The notes below the pieces were generated by a model that saw nothing but the letters and a program-made list of their open reading frames with translations, was not told the DNA's origin and searched no databases. From Streptomyces sp. Root1304 (lineage in GTDB: Bacteria; Actinomycetota; Actinomycetes; Streptomycetales; Streptomycetaceae): 64,000 nucleotides of DNA. This document shows positions 17,259 through 25,477 of the stretch, in pieces; position 1 is the stretch's first letter; every line of letters starts with the position of its first letter. The stretch covers positions 124,001-188,000 of the forward strand of contig NZ_LMEP01000004.1 of the NCBI RefSeq assembly GCF_001426405.1, read 5' to 3'. A program made the position numbers and the translations under genes.

Positions 17259-18194
17259 ATGGCAGCTTCGTCCCCCCTCGCCGCGCCCGTGGCGCTCGGC
17301 GCGCCTCGCCGCGCCTGGCTCACCGACCTGCCCGTCCTGCTCGTCGCCGTCGTCTGGGGCACCAGCTACCTCGCGGCCAAGGGCATCACCACCGGCCACA
17401 CCGTCATCGCCGTCCTCGTGCTGCGGTTCGCCGTGGTGCTGCCCGTCCTCGTCGCCGCCGGGTGGCGCAGGATCCGGGCGCTCGACCCGGCCCAGTGGCG
17501 CGGCGCCGCGACCCTCGGGCTGATCCTCGGCGGGATCTTCCTCCTGGAGACCTACGGGGTCGTCCACACCTCCGCCACCAACGCGGGCCTGATCATCAGC
17601 CTCACCATGATCCTCACCCCGCTCGCCGAGGCCGCCGTGACCCGGCGCAGACCGCCCCGCGCCTTCCTCGCGGCCGCCGCGCTCTCCGTCACCGGCGTCG
17701 TCCTCCTCACCCAGGGCGCGGGCTTCACCGCCCCGTCCCCGGGCGACCTGCTCATGCTGCTCGCCGCCGTCGCCCGTACCGTGCACGTCCTCGCCATGTC
17801 ACGGATCGAGGCGGTCCGTTCGGCCGACGCGCTCTCCCTGACCACCGTGCAGCTCGGCTCCGCCGTCGCCGTCTTCGCCGTCATCGCGTGCGTCCCCGGC
17901 ACGGGCGCCTCGCCCTGGGCGGTCGCCCTCGACTTCGGCCCGCGCGAATGGGCCGGCCTGCTCTTCCTCTCCGTCTTCTGCACGCTCTTCGCCTTCTTCG
18001 TGCAGATGTGGGCGGTCCGCCGCAGCTCCCCGTCCCGGGTCAGCCTCCTCCTCGGCACGGAGCCGCTCTGGGCCGCCGCGGCGGGCATCGCCCTCGCCGG
18101 CGACCGCCCCGGAGCCCTCGGTCTCGCGGGCGCGATGCTCCTGCTCGCGGGCACCAGTTGGGGCCGCCGGGCCGTCGACAAGGACGCCGGGTAG
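17259..18194 (+). CDS. EamA/DMT-family transporter
   Basis: A 311-residue membrane protein with ten predicted helices arranged as two EamA repeats (about 25-150 and 165-300), as in the drug/metabolite transporter superfamily. The N-terminal VVWGTSYLAAKG and the second-repeat ending with SLLLGTEPLWAAAAGIALAGD are characteristic. I favour ATG 17259, with GGAG 12 nt upstream, but GTG 17205 (18 residues longer) is possible because TACGGT lies just before it. It probably exports small metabolites; the substrate is unknown. Confidence 0.85.
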   Translation: MAASSPLAAPVALGAPRRAWLTDLPVLLVAVVWGTSYLAAKGITTGHTVIAVLVLRFAVVLPVLVAAGWRRIRALDPAQWRGAATLGLILGGIFLLETYGVVHTSATNAGLIISLTMILTPLAEAAVTRRRPPRAFLAAAALSVTGVVLLTQGAGFTAPSPGDLLMLLAAVARTVHVLAMSRIEAVRSADALSLTTVQLGSAVAVFAVIACVPGTGASPWAVALDFGPREWAGLLFLSVFCTLFAFFVQMWAVRRSSPSRVSLLLGTEPLWAAAAGIALAGDRPGALGLAGAMLLLAGTSWGRRAVDKDAG

Positions 18195-18205
18195 GTTCTT
18201 CGACC

Positions 18206-18568
18206 ATGCGTTCACTTGCCTACGACAACGACTTCCGCGCCCGCGCCCGCCGCACCCAGGGCTGGGGCCTCGGACTGCTCGCCCTCGCGGGCCTGCTCTG
18301 GATCTGGCTCGCGGTCCTCCTCCTCACGCCCTACGAGGCCGACGAGCACCGCAGCCGCGAGTGCACCGCGCGGTTCACCAGCGAGAACCTCCACAACGGC
18401 AACAGCGCCTGCGTCAACGAGCGCGACTGGCCCGAACTCCTCGCGGTCCTCGGGGGATCCGTCCCCCTCGCCGTCGTCGGCGCCGTCCTCTTCACCAGCG
18501 GCTCGGTCTCGCACCGCATGGCCGAGCACCTGGCCGAGGTGAACCGGCTCGACAGGGCGAGCGCCTGA
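18206..18568 (+). CDS. Small two-helix membrane protein of unknown function
   Basis: A 120-residue protein with two membrane segments (LGLLALAGLLWIWLAVLLLTPY and LLAVLGGSVPLAVVGAVLFTSG) flanking a roughly 40-residue polar loop that holds two cysteines (RECTARF, NSACVNE), possibly a disulfide on the outer face. A TAGGTT hexamer overlapping the stop of the EamA gene at 18192-18197 sits 8 nt before the ATG, suggesting its own leaderless promoter. I do not recognise the family. Confidence 0.7.
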   Translation: MRSLAYDNDFRARARRTQGWGLGLLALAGLLWIWLAVLLLTPYEADEHRSRECTARFTSENLHNGNSACVNERDWPELLAVLGGSVPLAVVGAVLFTSGSVSHRMAEHLAEVNRLDRASA

Positions 18569-18591
18569 ACGCCCGCCCCGGCGGCCCGCCC

Positions 18592-18816
18592 TCAGGCCGA
18601 CTTCGGCACCCGGTCCGACACGATCATCAGCACCACCCCGAGGACCGCGATCACGATGTTCGTGAACAGCTCCCGGCCCTCCAGGAACCCCACGTTCTCG
18701 GTGAGGTACCGCGTGACCCCGAGGAGCCGGAACGAGCCGTCCGTCAGCTCGCGCACCACCCCGGCGACACCGAAGAGCGCGAGCAGGAAACCGGCGACTT
18801 CCAGAAATTTCTTCAT
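18592..18816 (-). CDS. Small membrane protein, 74 residues
   Basis: Starts MKKFLEVAGFLLALFGVAGVV and ends with a second hydrophobic helix (NIVIAVLGVVLMIVSDRVPKSA), giving a two-helix protein with a short polar loop. The ATG at 18816 is chosen because MKK plus a hydrophobic helix is a natural N-terminus; no clear ribosome site precedes it. It is divergent from the two-component system at 18961, with an inverted repeat in the gap, so it may be regulated by that system. The family is not recognised with certainty. Confidence 0.6.
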   Translation of the reverse strand: MKKFLEVAGFLLALFGVAGVVRELTDGSFRLLGVTRYLTENVGFLEGRELFTNIVIAVLGVVLMIVSDRVPKSA

Positions 18817-18872
18817 GAGGTGATCATGGACCGGCCGGGGAAGAGGGCGCGTCCGTCTCCCGTCCACGGCAC

Positions 18873-18909
18873 CGCTACCAAAGTATCGACCCGTACGACT
18901 TCGGTAGCG
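18873..18909. promoter_or_regulatory. Interrupted inverted repeat between small membrane protein and two-component system
   Basis: CGCTACC (18873-18879) pairs with GGTAGCG (18903-18909), and AAGT (18881-18884) with ACTT (18898-18901) inside it. The whole dyad spans 37 bp in a 144-bp divergent gap. A TACATT -10 lies at 18949-18954 for the kinase. The dyad could be the operator of the regulator at 20172. Confidence 0.5.
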
Positions 18910-18960
18910 CCCCTCCCGCCGATGCCCCGCGGAGGCTCCCCGGCTGCGTACATTTCCCCC

Positions 18961-20175
18961 ATGACTCGTACGGACCGGCAGCGCTGGCTGTTCCCCTCCC
19001 ACCTGGTCGAACCGGGCGGGAGCGGGACGGCCCGGCCCCGCCGTACCGCCCGCGACTGGGTCGTGGACATCTCGCTCTTCCTCCTCGCCGCGTTCGTCGG
19101 CCTCCTCGCCGCCGACGCCAGCGCGCAGTACACCAGCGACACCGTCACCCTCATCGACCAGCTCGTCGGCGCCGCCGCCTGCTGCGCGCTCTGGCTGCGC
19201 CGGCGGTGGCCCGTGGGGCTCGCCGTCGGCCTCTGCCTGGTGAGCGCCGTCGCCCCGGTCGCCGCGGGCGCCGTCCTCGCGAGCCTGTTCAGCGTCGCGG
19301 TACGCCGCCCCTTCCGCGAGGTCGCCTGGATCGGGGCGCTCGCCCTCGCCGCCTCCGTCACCCAGGTCTTCGTCCGCCCCGACCCCACCATCAACGTCGG
19401 CCTCGCCCTCGCCATCGGCTTCGTCTTCATCCTCCTCGTCACCGCCTGGGGCATGCTCGTCCGCTCCCGCCGCCAGCTCGTCGAGGCCCTCAGGGAACGC
19501 GCCCGCCGCGCCGAGGCCGAGGCAGAGCTGCGCGCCGCACAGGCCCAGCGGCTCGCCCGCGAGGCCATCGCCCGCGAGATGCACGACGTCCTCGCCCACC
19601 GGCTCACCCTGCTCAGCGTCCACGCCGGAGCCCTGGAGTTCCGCCCCGACGCCCCGCCCGAGCAGGTCGCCCGCGCCGCCGGAGTCATCCGCGACAGCGC
19701 CCACGAAGCCCTCCAGGACCTCCGCGAGATCATCGGCGTCCTGCGCGCCCCCGGCGAGAACGGGGAAGCGGGCGACCGGCCGCAGCCCACCCTCGCCACC
19801 CTCGACGCGCTCGTCGCCGAATCCCGCGAGGCCGGCGCGGAGGTCGTCCTCGACACCACCGTCGACGACCCGGCCGCCGTGCCCGCCGCCACCGGCCGCA
19901 CCGTCTACCGCATCGCCCAGGAAGCCCTGACCAACGCCCGCAAGCACGCCCCCGGCACCACCGTCACCGTCACCGTGCGCGGCCGGCCCGGCGAAGGCCT
20001 CACCGTCGCGGTCCACAACCCGGCACCCGGCGGACCCGTCCCGCACGTCCCCGGCTCCGGCCAGGGACTCATCGGACTCACCGAGCGCGCCGGCCTCGCC
20101 GGCGGCCGGCTGGAGCACGGCCCGGACCCCGACGGGGGGTTCACCCTGCACGCCTGGCTACCGTGGCCCTCATGA
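18961..20175 (+). CDS. Sensor histidine kinase (NarX/DesK type)
   Basis: A 404-residue membrane kinase. Four to five helices fill residues 35-165, followed by a coiled segment rich in Arg/Glu/Ala and the H-box IAREMHDVLAHRLTLLSVHAG with His208. The HATPase_c domain has N-box EALTNARKHAPG and GSGQGLIGLTERAGL; the usual D-x-G-x-G box is replaced by HNPAPGGP, which is common in this actinobacterial branch. TACATT ends 6 nt before ATG 18961, so a leaderless mRNA is likely. It overlaps the regulator by 4 bp. Confidence 0.93.
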   Translation: MTRTDRQRWLFPSHLVEPGGSGTARPRRTARDWVVDISLFLLAAFVGLLAADASAQYTSDTVTLIDQLVGAAACCALWLRRRWPVGLAVGLCLVSAVAPVAAGAVLASLFSVAVRRPFREVAWIGALALAASVTQVFVRPDPTINVGLALAIGFVFILLVTAWGMLVRSRRQLVEALRERARRAEAEAELRAAQAQRLAREAIAREMHDVLAHRLTLLSVHAGALEFRPDAPPEQVARAAGVIRDSAHEALQDLREIIGVLRAPGENGEAGDRPQPTLATLDALVAESREAGAEVVLDTTVDDPAAVPAATGRTVYRIAQEALTNARKHAPGTTVTVTVRGRPGEGLTVAVHNPAPGGPVPHVPGSGQGLIGLTERAGLAGGRLEHGPDPDGGFTLHAWLPWPS

Positions 20176-20849
20176 CCATCCGGCTGCTCATCGTCGACGA
20201 CGACCCCCTGGTCCGCGCGGGCCTCACCCTGATGCTCGGCGGAGCCGAGGAACTGGAGATCGTCGGCGAGGGCGCCGACGGCCGCGAAGTCCCCGAACTC
20301 GTCGCCCGCCACGCCCCCGACGTCGTCCTCATGGACATCCGCATGCCGCACGTCGACGGACTCACCGCCACCGAACTCCTCCGCGCCCGGCCGGGCGCCC
20401 CCGAGGTCGTCGTCCTCACCACCTTCCACGCGGACGAACAGGTGCTGCGCGCGCTGCGCGCCGGGGCCGCCGGGTTCGTCCTCAAGGACACCCCGCCCGC
20501 CGAGATCGTCGCCGCCGTCCGCCGGGTCGCCGCCGGGGACCCCGTACTCTCCCCGGCCGTCACCCGCCAGCTCATGACCCATGTCGCCGGGCAGCCGGAA
20601 CGCGGCCCGCGCGCCACGGCCGACGGACGGCTCGCCGAACTCGCCGACCGGGAGCGGGAAGTGGCCGTCGCCGTCGGCCGCGGACTGGCCAACGCCGAGA
20701 TCGCCGCCGAGCTGTACATGAGCGTCCCGACCGTGAAGACCCACGTCTCCCGGGTGCTCGCCAAGCTCGGCCTGAACAACCGCGTCCAGATCGCCCTGCT
20801 CGTCCACGACGCGGGCCTCCTCGACGAGGACCGGGGGGACAACCCGTAG
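20172..20849 (+). CDS. NarL/LuxR-family response regulator
   Basis: A 225-residue regulator. Acidic residues DDD at 9-11, phospho-acceptor Asp55 in VVLMDIRMPHVDG, and Lys in GFVLKDTPPAEI define the receiver domain. The LuxR helix-turn-helix is near 150-215 (LADREREVAVAVGRGLANAEIAAEL, VPTVKTHVSRVLAKL). ATG 20172 lies in the kinase stop (ATGA). It is third of its kind in the first 21 kb. Targets are unknown; the dyad at 18873 is a candidate site. Confidence 0.93.
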   Translation: MTIRLLIVDDDPLVRAGLTLMLGGAEELEIVGEGADGREVPELVARHAPDVVLMDIRMPHVDGLTATELLRARPGAPEVVVLTTFHADEQVLRALRAGAAGFVLKDTPPAEIVAAVRRVAAGDPVLSPAVTRQLMTHVAGQPERGPRATADGRLAELADREREVAVAVGRGLANAEIAAELYMSVPTVKTHVSRVLAKLGLNNRVQIALLVHDAGLLDEDRGDNP

Positions 20850-20858
20850 GCTGGACCG

Positions 20859-22037
20859 ATGTCCGTCATCGAACTGGGGGAGTACGGCGCGGACTTCACC
20901 GCGAACCCGTACCCCTTCTACGCGAAGCTCCGCGCGTCCGGTCCCGTCCACGAGATACGACTCCCCGACGGCTTCCGGTTCTGGCTGGTCGTCGGTCACG
21001 AGGAGGGCCGGGCGGCGCTCGCCGACGCCCGGCTCGCCAAGTCCCCTTCCGTGATCGGCGTACGGCCGCCGGAGGAGGACATCATCGGCGTCCACCTCCT
21101 CGGCGCGGACGCCCCCGACCACACCCGGCTGCGCCGCCTCGTCGCCGGGGAGTTCACCGGCCGCCGGGTGGAGAGCCTGCGCCCCCGCATCGAGCGGCTC
21201 ACCCAGGAGCTCGCCGACGCGATGGAACCGGCCGGCCGCGCCGACCTCGTCGACGCCTTCGCCTACCCGCTGCCCATCACCGTCATCTGCGAACTCCTCG
21301 GCGTCCCCGCCGAGGACCGCGACACCTTCCGCCGCTGGTCCACCGAACTGGTCACCCCGACCGGCGACCGGGGCATCCAGGAGGCCATGGAGGGCTTCGC
21401 CGCCTATCTCGACGAACTCATCGAGGACAAGCGGGCGTCGGGACCCGCCGACGATCTGCTCTCCGGCCTGATCGCCGCCCGCGCCGAGGACGGCGACCGG
21501 CTCTCCCTCCCCGAACTCCGGGCCATGGCCTACCTGTTGCTCATCGCCGGCCACGAGACCACCGTCAACCTGATCTCCAACACCGTCCGCAACCTGCTCA
21601 CCCACCCCGAACAGCTCGCGGCCCTGCGCGCCGACCCCGGCCTCCTGGACGGGGCGATCGAGGAGTCCCTGCGGTACGACGGCCCCGTGGAGACCGGCAC
21701 CTACCGCTTCACCCGGGAAGCCGTCACCATCGGCGGTACGGAGATCCCGGCGGGCCAGAGCGTCCTCGTCGGCATCGGCGCGCTCGACCGCGACCCCGCC
21801 CGCTTCCCCGACCCCGACCGCTTCGACATCCGCCGCGACACCCGGGGCCACCTCGCCTTCGGCCACGGCATCCACTACTGCCTCGGCGCCCCACTGGCCC
21901 GCCTGGAGGGCCGCATCGCCCTCAGGACGCTCCTCGACCGCTTCCCCGGCCTCACCCTCGACCCCGGGGCCGAGCCCTGGGAATGGCTCCCCGGCCTCCT
22001 CATGCGCGGCGTCCGTCACCTGCAGGTCCGCTGGTGA
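20859..22037 (+). CDS. Cytochrome P450
   Basis: A 392-residue soluble class I-type bacterial P450. The I-helix oxygen-activation motif AGHETT is at 230-235, ExxR is in EESLRYD, and the heme loop FGHGIHYCLGAPLAR has the axial Cys341. Length and motifs fit the CYP105/107-like Streptomyces group. No ferredoxin or reductase gene adjoins. TAGGCT at 20847-20852 overlaps the previous stop and lies 6 nt before ATG, so the gene probably has its own leaderless promoter. The substrate cannot be inferred. Confidence 0.93.
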   Translation: MSVIELGEYGADFTANPYPFYAKLRASGPVHEIRLPDGFRFWLVVGHEEGRAALADARLAKSPSVIGVRPPEEDIIGVHLLGADAPDHTRLRRLVAGEFTGRRVESLRPRIERLTQELADAMEPAGRADLVDAFAYPLPITVICELLGVPAEDRDTFRRWSTELVTPTGDRGIQEAMEGFAAYLDELIEDKRASGPADDLLSGLIAARAEDGDRLSLPELRAMAYLLLIAGHETTVNLISNTVRNLLTHPEQLAALRADPGLLDGAIEESLRYDGPVETGTYRFTREAVTIGGTEIPAGQSVLVGIGALDRDPARFPDPDRFDIRRDTRGHLAFGHGIHYCLGAPLARLEGRIALRTLLDRFPGLTLDPGAEPWEWLPGLLMRGVRHLQVRW

Positions 22038-22072
22038 ACCCGGCCGGGTCGTCGAAGAACACGGCCGCGGGG

Positions 22073-22371
22073 GTGACCGCCGGGGACGAGGAGTTCGGCC
22101 GGACGGTCGAGCCGCCGCATGGCTCCAGCCCCTGCCGGACGCGCTGCTCGACACGGGCGACCCGGCGGGGGCCGTGATCGACCGCAGCAGCCTCCGCCTG
22201 GCGTTCGCCGCGGTCCTGCAGCACCTGTCGGCGCGGCAGCGCGGGGCGCTGGTCCTGCGTGACGTGCTCCGCTTCTCCGCGTCCGGGGCGGCGGCGATCC
22301 TCGGCACCACCACCGTCTCCGTGAACAGCTCGCTGCAGCGGGCGCGCGCCCGGCTGAAGGAGGACGGGGGC
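22073..22371 (+). pseudogene. Remnant of an ECF sigma factor gene with internal deletion
   Basis: This fills most of the 436-bp gap 22038-22473. From GTG 22073 one frame reads VTAGDEEFGRTVEP, the usual N-terminus of SigJ/SigG-like ECF factors. From about 22117 another frame reads AWLQPLPDALLD and then, through 22371, LRLAFAAVLQHLSARQRGALVLRDVL and VSVNSSLQRARARL, which is region 4 with its helix-turn-helix. Region 2 (core binding and -10 recognition) is missing, and the two parts are in different frames. The C-terminal SnoaL-like domain is also absent. The gene cannot make a functional sigma factor. Confidence 0.8.
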
Positions 22372-22473
22372 CGGCAGGACGGCCTCGGCGAGCCGTCCGC
22401 CGCCGAACAGAGCCGTCCTGACCACGGCGCTCGCCCGGCGGCACGCCTTTCCCCCGCGGACCGCGTGCTGACC

Positions 22474-23487
22474 TCAGTGGCCGGCGGCCCGGGGAGCGTC
22501 GTCCACCCGGACCGGGCGCCGCTCCCTGCGCGAGGTCTCGCAGGCCTCCGCCACCCGAAGGGCCGCCAGGGCCTCCGCGCCGTCGCACGGATTGGCCGCC
22601 TCCCCGCGCACCAGCCGGACGAAGGCGTCGAGCTCCGCCTCGTACGCGGGGCCGAACCGCTCCAGGAACCCCGGCCAGGGCTTCCCCGGCGCCGCCGGAC
22701 CCTGCGCCTCCAGCGAGGTGAGCGGGGTCCGGTCGTCCAGGCCCACCACGACCTGGTCCCGGTCGCCCGCCAGCTCCATGCGGACGTCGTACCCGGCGCC
22801 GTTGCAGCGGGTCGCCGTCGCCGTGACGAGCGTGCCGTCGTCCAGGGTGAGGAGCGCGGCCGCCGTCGACACGTCGTCCGCCGCCCGGAACATTGCCGGG
22901 CCCGCGTCCGAGCCCGTCGCGTACACCTCCACGACCTCCCGGCCGGTCACCCAGCGGACGATGTCGAAGTCGTGCACCAGACAGTCCCGGAAGAGCCCGC
23001 CGGAGAGCGGGAGGTACGCGGCCGGCGGCGGCTCCGGGTCGGAGGTCGCCGCCCGTACGGTGTGCAGCCGGCCGAGCCGCCCCGACCGCACCGCCTCCCG
23101 CGCCGCCCGGTACCCGGCGTCGAAGCGCCGCATGAACCCGAGCTGGAGCTCCGTGCCCGCCTCGGCCACCGCCGCGAGCGCCGCCCGCGTCCCCGGCACG
23201 TCCAGGGCGATCGGCTTCTCGCAGAAGGCCGGGAGGCCCTCACCCGCCGCGCGGGCGATCAGCTCCGCGTGCGCGGCCGTCGCCGAGGCGATCACCACGG
23301 CGTCCAGCGCGTGCCCGAACAGCGCCGTCACGTCCGGCGCCGCCTCCGCGCCGAGCGCCCCCGCGACCCCGGCCGCCCGGCCCGCGTCCGCGTCCGCCAC
23401 GACCAGCGACTCGACCTCCGGGTGCCGGGCCAGCACCCCCGCGTGGAAGCTCCCGATCCGTCCCGTACCGATGAGTCCGATGCGCAT
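22474..23487 (-). CDS. Gfo/Idh/MocA-family oxidoreductase (inositol 2-dehydrogenase-like)
   Basis: A 337-residue NAD(P)-dependent dehydrogenase. The N-terminal Rossmann motif is GLIGTGRIGSFHA (residues 4-16), followed by the catalytic-lysine motif FCEKPIALD (Lys near 98) and the C-terminal alpha/beta domain with the DCLVHDFDIVRWVTGREV segment that is typical of IolG-like members. ATG 23487 is preferred over an upstream in-frame start because the Rossmann fold begins at once. It is divergent from a HutC-type GntR gene and next to a sugar ABC importer and ROK kinase, suggesting inositol or related sugar catabolism (inferred). Confidence 0.88.
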   Translation of the reverse strand: MRIGLIGTGRIGSFHAGVLARHPEVESLVVADADAGRAAGVAGALGAEAAPDVTALFGHALDAVVIASATAAHAELIARAAGEGLPAFCEKPIALDVPGTRAALAAVAEAGTELQLGFMRRFDAGYRAAREAVRSGRLGRLHTVRAATSDPEPPPAAYLPLSGGLFRDCLVHDFDIVRWVTGREVVEVYATGSDAGPAMFRAADDVSTAAALLTLDDGTLVTATATRCNGAGYDVRMELAGDRDQVVVGLDDRTPLTSLEAQGPAAPGKPWPGFLERFGPAYEAELDAFVRLVRGEAANPCDGAEALAALRVAEACETSRRERRPVRVDDAPRAAGH

Positions 23488-23527
23488 GGCCCCACCGTGG
23501 AGCCGTCCCGTCCCCGATGTCAAGGAT

Positions 23528-23539
23528 TTGTCAGGACAA
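23528..23539. promoter_or_regulatory. Candidate GntR (HutC-type) operator
   Basis: TTGTCAGGACAA is a perfect inverted repeat, TTGTC-N2-GACAA, in the 101-bp divergent gap between the dehydrogenase and gntR genes. Size and symmetry suit a HutC-family GntR dimer. It lies about 40 bp upstream of a TACGCT hexamer (23577-23582) that precedes the gntR GTG by 6 nt. Confidence 0.55.
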
Positions 23540-23588
23540 CCGGACGTCACGACTTCCCGTCATCAGCGCACCGGGCTACGCTCCCCCC

Positions 23589-24347
23589 GTGTCCAAGCAG
23601 TCCGGCTCCTCCCTGCCCCCGCTCTCCGTGGACCGTGGCAGCCCGGTCCCGCTCTACCACCAGCTGGCGCAGCAGCTGGAGAGCGCCGTGGAGGACGGCA
23701 CGCTGACCCCGGGCACCCTCCTCGGCAACGAGATCGACCTCGCCACCCGCCTCGGCCTCTCCCGGCCCACCGTCCGCCAGGCCATCCAGACCCTCGTCGA
23801 CAAGGGCCTCCTGGTCCGCCGCCGGGGCGTCGGCACCCAGGTCGTGCGGAGCGGGGTCCGCCGCCCGCCGGAGCTCAGCAGCCTCTACGACGACCTGGAC
23901 GCCGCCGGCGGGAGCCCCACCACCCGGGTCCTGGTCAACCGCGTCGAACCCGCCACCGGACCGGTCGCCGAGGCCCTCGGCGTACCCGAGGGGAGCGAGG
24001 TCCACTATCTGGAGCGGCTCCGGACCGCGCACGGGGAGCCCGTCGCCTACCTCAGGAACCACCTCCCGACCGGGCTGCTCGACCCGGACACCGCACGCCT
24101 GGAGACCACCGGCCTCTACCGGATGCTCCGTTCCGCCGCGCTCACCCTGCACAGCGCCCGGCAGAGCGTCGGCGCGCGCGCCGCGACCGCCGCCGAGGCC
24201 GCGCTGCTCGACGAACGGGAAGGGGCCCCGCTGCTCACCATGGAACGCGTCACCTACGACGACACCGGCCGCGCCGTCGAGTACGGTTCCCACCTCTACC
24301 GGGCCGCCCGTTACTCCTTCGAGTTCCGGCTGATGGTCCGTCCGTAG
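23589..24347 (+). CDS. GntR-family regulator, HutC subfamily
   Basis: A 252-residue regulator. The N-terminal winged helix-turn-helix (about 22-90) contains PLYHQLAQQLESAVEDGTL and LGLSRPTVRQAIQTLVDKGLLVRRRGVGTQV; the C-terminal UTRA ligand domain (about 105-245) starts with DDLDAAGGSPTTRVL and ends SHLYRAARYSFEFRLM. GTG 23589 is 6 nt after TACGCT, so translation is probably leaderless. It likely senses a sugar or sugar phosphate and controls the divergent dehydrogenase and the downstream ABC operon (inferred from position). Confidence 0.9.
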   Translation: MSKQSGSSLPPLSVDRGSPVPLYHQLAQQLESAVEDGTLTPGTLLGNEIDLATRLGLSRPTVRQAIQTLVDKGLLVRRRGVGTQVVRSGVRRPPELSSLYDDLDAAGGSPTTRVLVNRVEPATGPVAEALGVPEGSEVHYLERLRTAHGEPVAYLRNHLPTGLLDPDTARLETTGLYRMLRSAALTLHSARQSVGARAATAAEAALLDEREGAPLLTMERVTYDDTGRAVEYGSHLYRAARYSFEFRLMVRP

Positions 24348-24390
24348 GACCGGGGCGGCCGACCGGACGGCCGGATACGGGCCCCCTGGA

Positions 24391-24398
24391 GAGCGCTC
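24391..24398. promoter_or_regulatory. GAGCGCTC palindrome upstream of the sugar ABC operon
   Basis: GGA-GAGCGCTC-CGA lies 60 bp before the binding-protein start. The perfect 8-bp core GAGCGCTC matches the centre of LacI-type carbohydrate operators such as the CebR box. The outer bases fit poorly, and no LacI gene is nearby, so this is weak. Confidence 0.3.
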
Positions 24399-24457
24399 CG
24401 ACCCGCATGACCGATACTGCAATGCACGCAGAAGGACACAAAGGAGGGCACGGCCTC

Positions 24458-25477
24458 GTGACCAGGCTTCGGACAGGAGGGGTACGCGCCGTCATCGGTG
24501 CCGTGCTCGCGCTCGCGCTCACCGGGGCGCTCGCCGGGTGCAGCAGCACCGGCGGAAAGCGGGCGGAGGACGCCCGCAGGGCGGCCGAGGCCCAGGGCAG
24601 GGCGGCCGTCGACACCCCCCGCTGGACCGTCGCCATGGTGACGCACTCGGGTGACGGCGACACCTTCTGGGACATCGTCCAGAAGGGCGCCAAGCAGGCC
24701 GCCGTCAAGGACAACATCAACTTCCTCTACGCGCACAGCGACGAGGCCCAGCAGCAGGCGCAGCTGATCGACTCGTACGTCGCCAAGGGCGTCGACGGTC
24801 TGATCGTCACCCTCGCCAAGCCGGACGCCATGAAGGCCGCCGTGGAGAAGGCCGTCAAGGCCGGCATCCCGGTGATCACCGTGAACTCGGGCGCCGAACA
24901 GTCCAAGGCGTACGGGGCGCTCACCCACATCGGCCAGGACGAGACCGTCGCCGGCGAGGCCGTCGGCGAGGAACTCGACAAGCGCGGCAAGAAGAAGGCG
25001 CTCTGCGTCCTGCACGAGCAGGGCAACGTCGGCCACGAGCAGCGCTGCGGCGGGGCGAAGAAGACCTTCGGCGGCGAACTGGTCAACCTGTACGTCGACG
25101 GCACCAACATGCCCGACGTGAAGGCGTCCATCGAGGCCAAGCTCCAGTCCGACAAGTCCATCGACGCCGTCGTCACCCTCGGCGCCCCCTTCGCCGACAC
25201 CGCCGTCCAGGCCGCGAAGAGCGCCGGGAGCAAGGCCGAGATCGACACCTTCGACCTCAACGCCAAGGTCGCGAGCTCCCTCCAGGCCGGCACCCTCGGC
25301 TTCGCCGTCGACCAGCAGCCCTACCTCCAGGGCTACGAGGCCGTCGACCTGCTCTGGCTCTACCGCTACAACGCCGATGTCCTCGGCGGCGGCAAGCCGG
25401 TCCTGACCGGCCCCCAGATCATCACCAAGGACGACGCCGCCGCACTCGTCGGGTACGCGGAGCGGGGCACCCGATGA
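24458..25477 (+). CDS. Sugar ABC transporter substrate-binding lipoprotein
   Basis: A 339-residue periplasmic-binding-protein type I (ribose/inositol-binding-like) lipoprotein. GTG 24458 follows AAAGGAGG with 9-nt spacing. The signal peptide ends in the lipobox LAGC with Cys28. The mature protein starts the fold with [27 protein letters not shown] and has the [19 protein letters not shown] hinge motif. It captures a sugar or polyol for the permease at 25474 and ATPase at 26535. The ligand is not determined; inositol is plausible from the neighbouring dehydrogenase. Confidence 0.92.
   Translation: MTRLRTGGVRAVIGAVLALALTGALAGCSSTGGKRAEDARRAAEAQGRAAVDTPRWTVAMVTHSGDGDTFWDIVQKGAKQAAVKDNINFLYAHSDEAQQQAQLIDSYVAKGVDGLIVTLAKPDAMKAAVEKAVKAGIPVITVNSGAEQSKAYGALTHIGQDETVAGEAVGEELDKRGKKKALCVLHEQGNVGHEQRCGGAKKTFGGELVNLYVDGTNMPDVKASIEAKLQSDKSIDAVVTLGAPFADTAVQAAKSAGSKAEIDTFDLNAKVASSLQAGTLGFAVDQQPYLQGYEAVDLLWLYRYNADVLGGGKPVLTGPQIITKDDAAALVGYAERGTR

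Noticed and set aside
24391..24398. CebR/LacI-type operator before the sugar importer
   Set aside because: Only the 8-bp core GAGCGCTC matches and no LacI-type gene is present; kept as a weak regulatory note only.
22592..24457. Long open frame running into the sugar-binding lipoprotein
   Set aside because: It overlaps the dehydrogenase and gntR genes out of frame; a lipoprotein signal with AAAGGAGG fixes the start at 24458.
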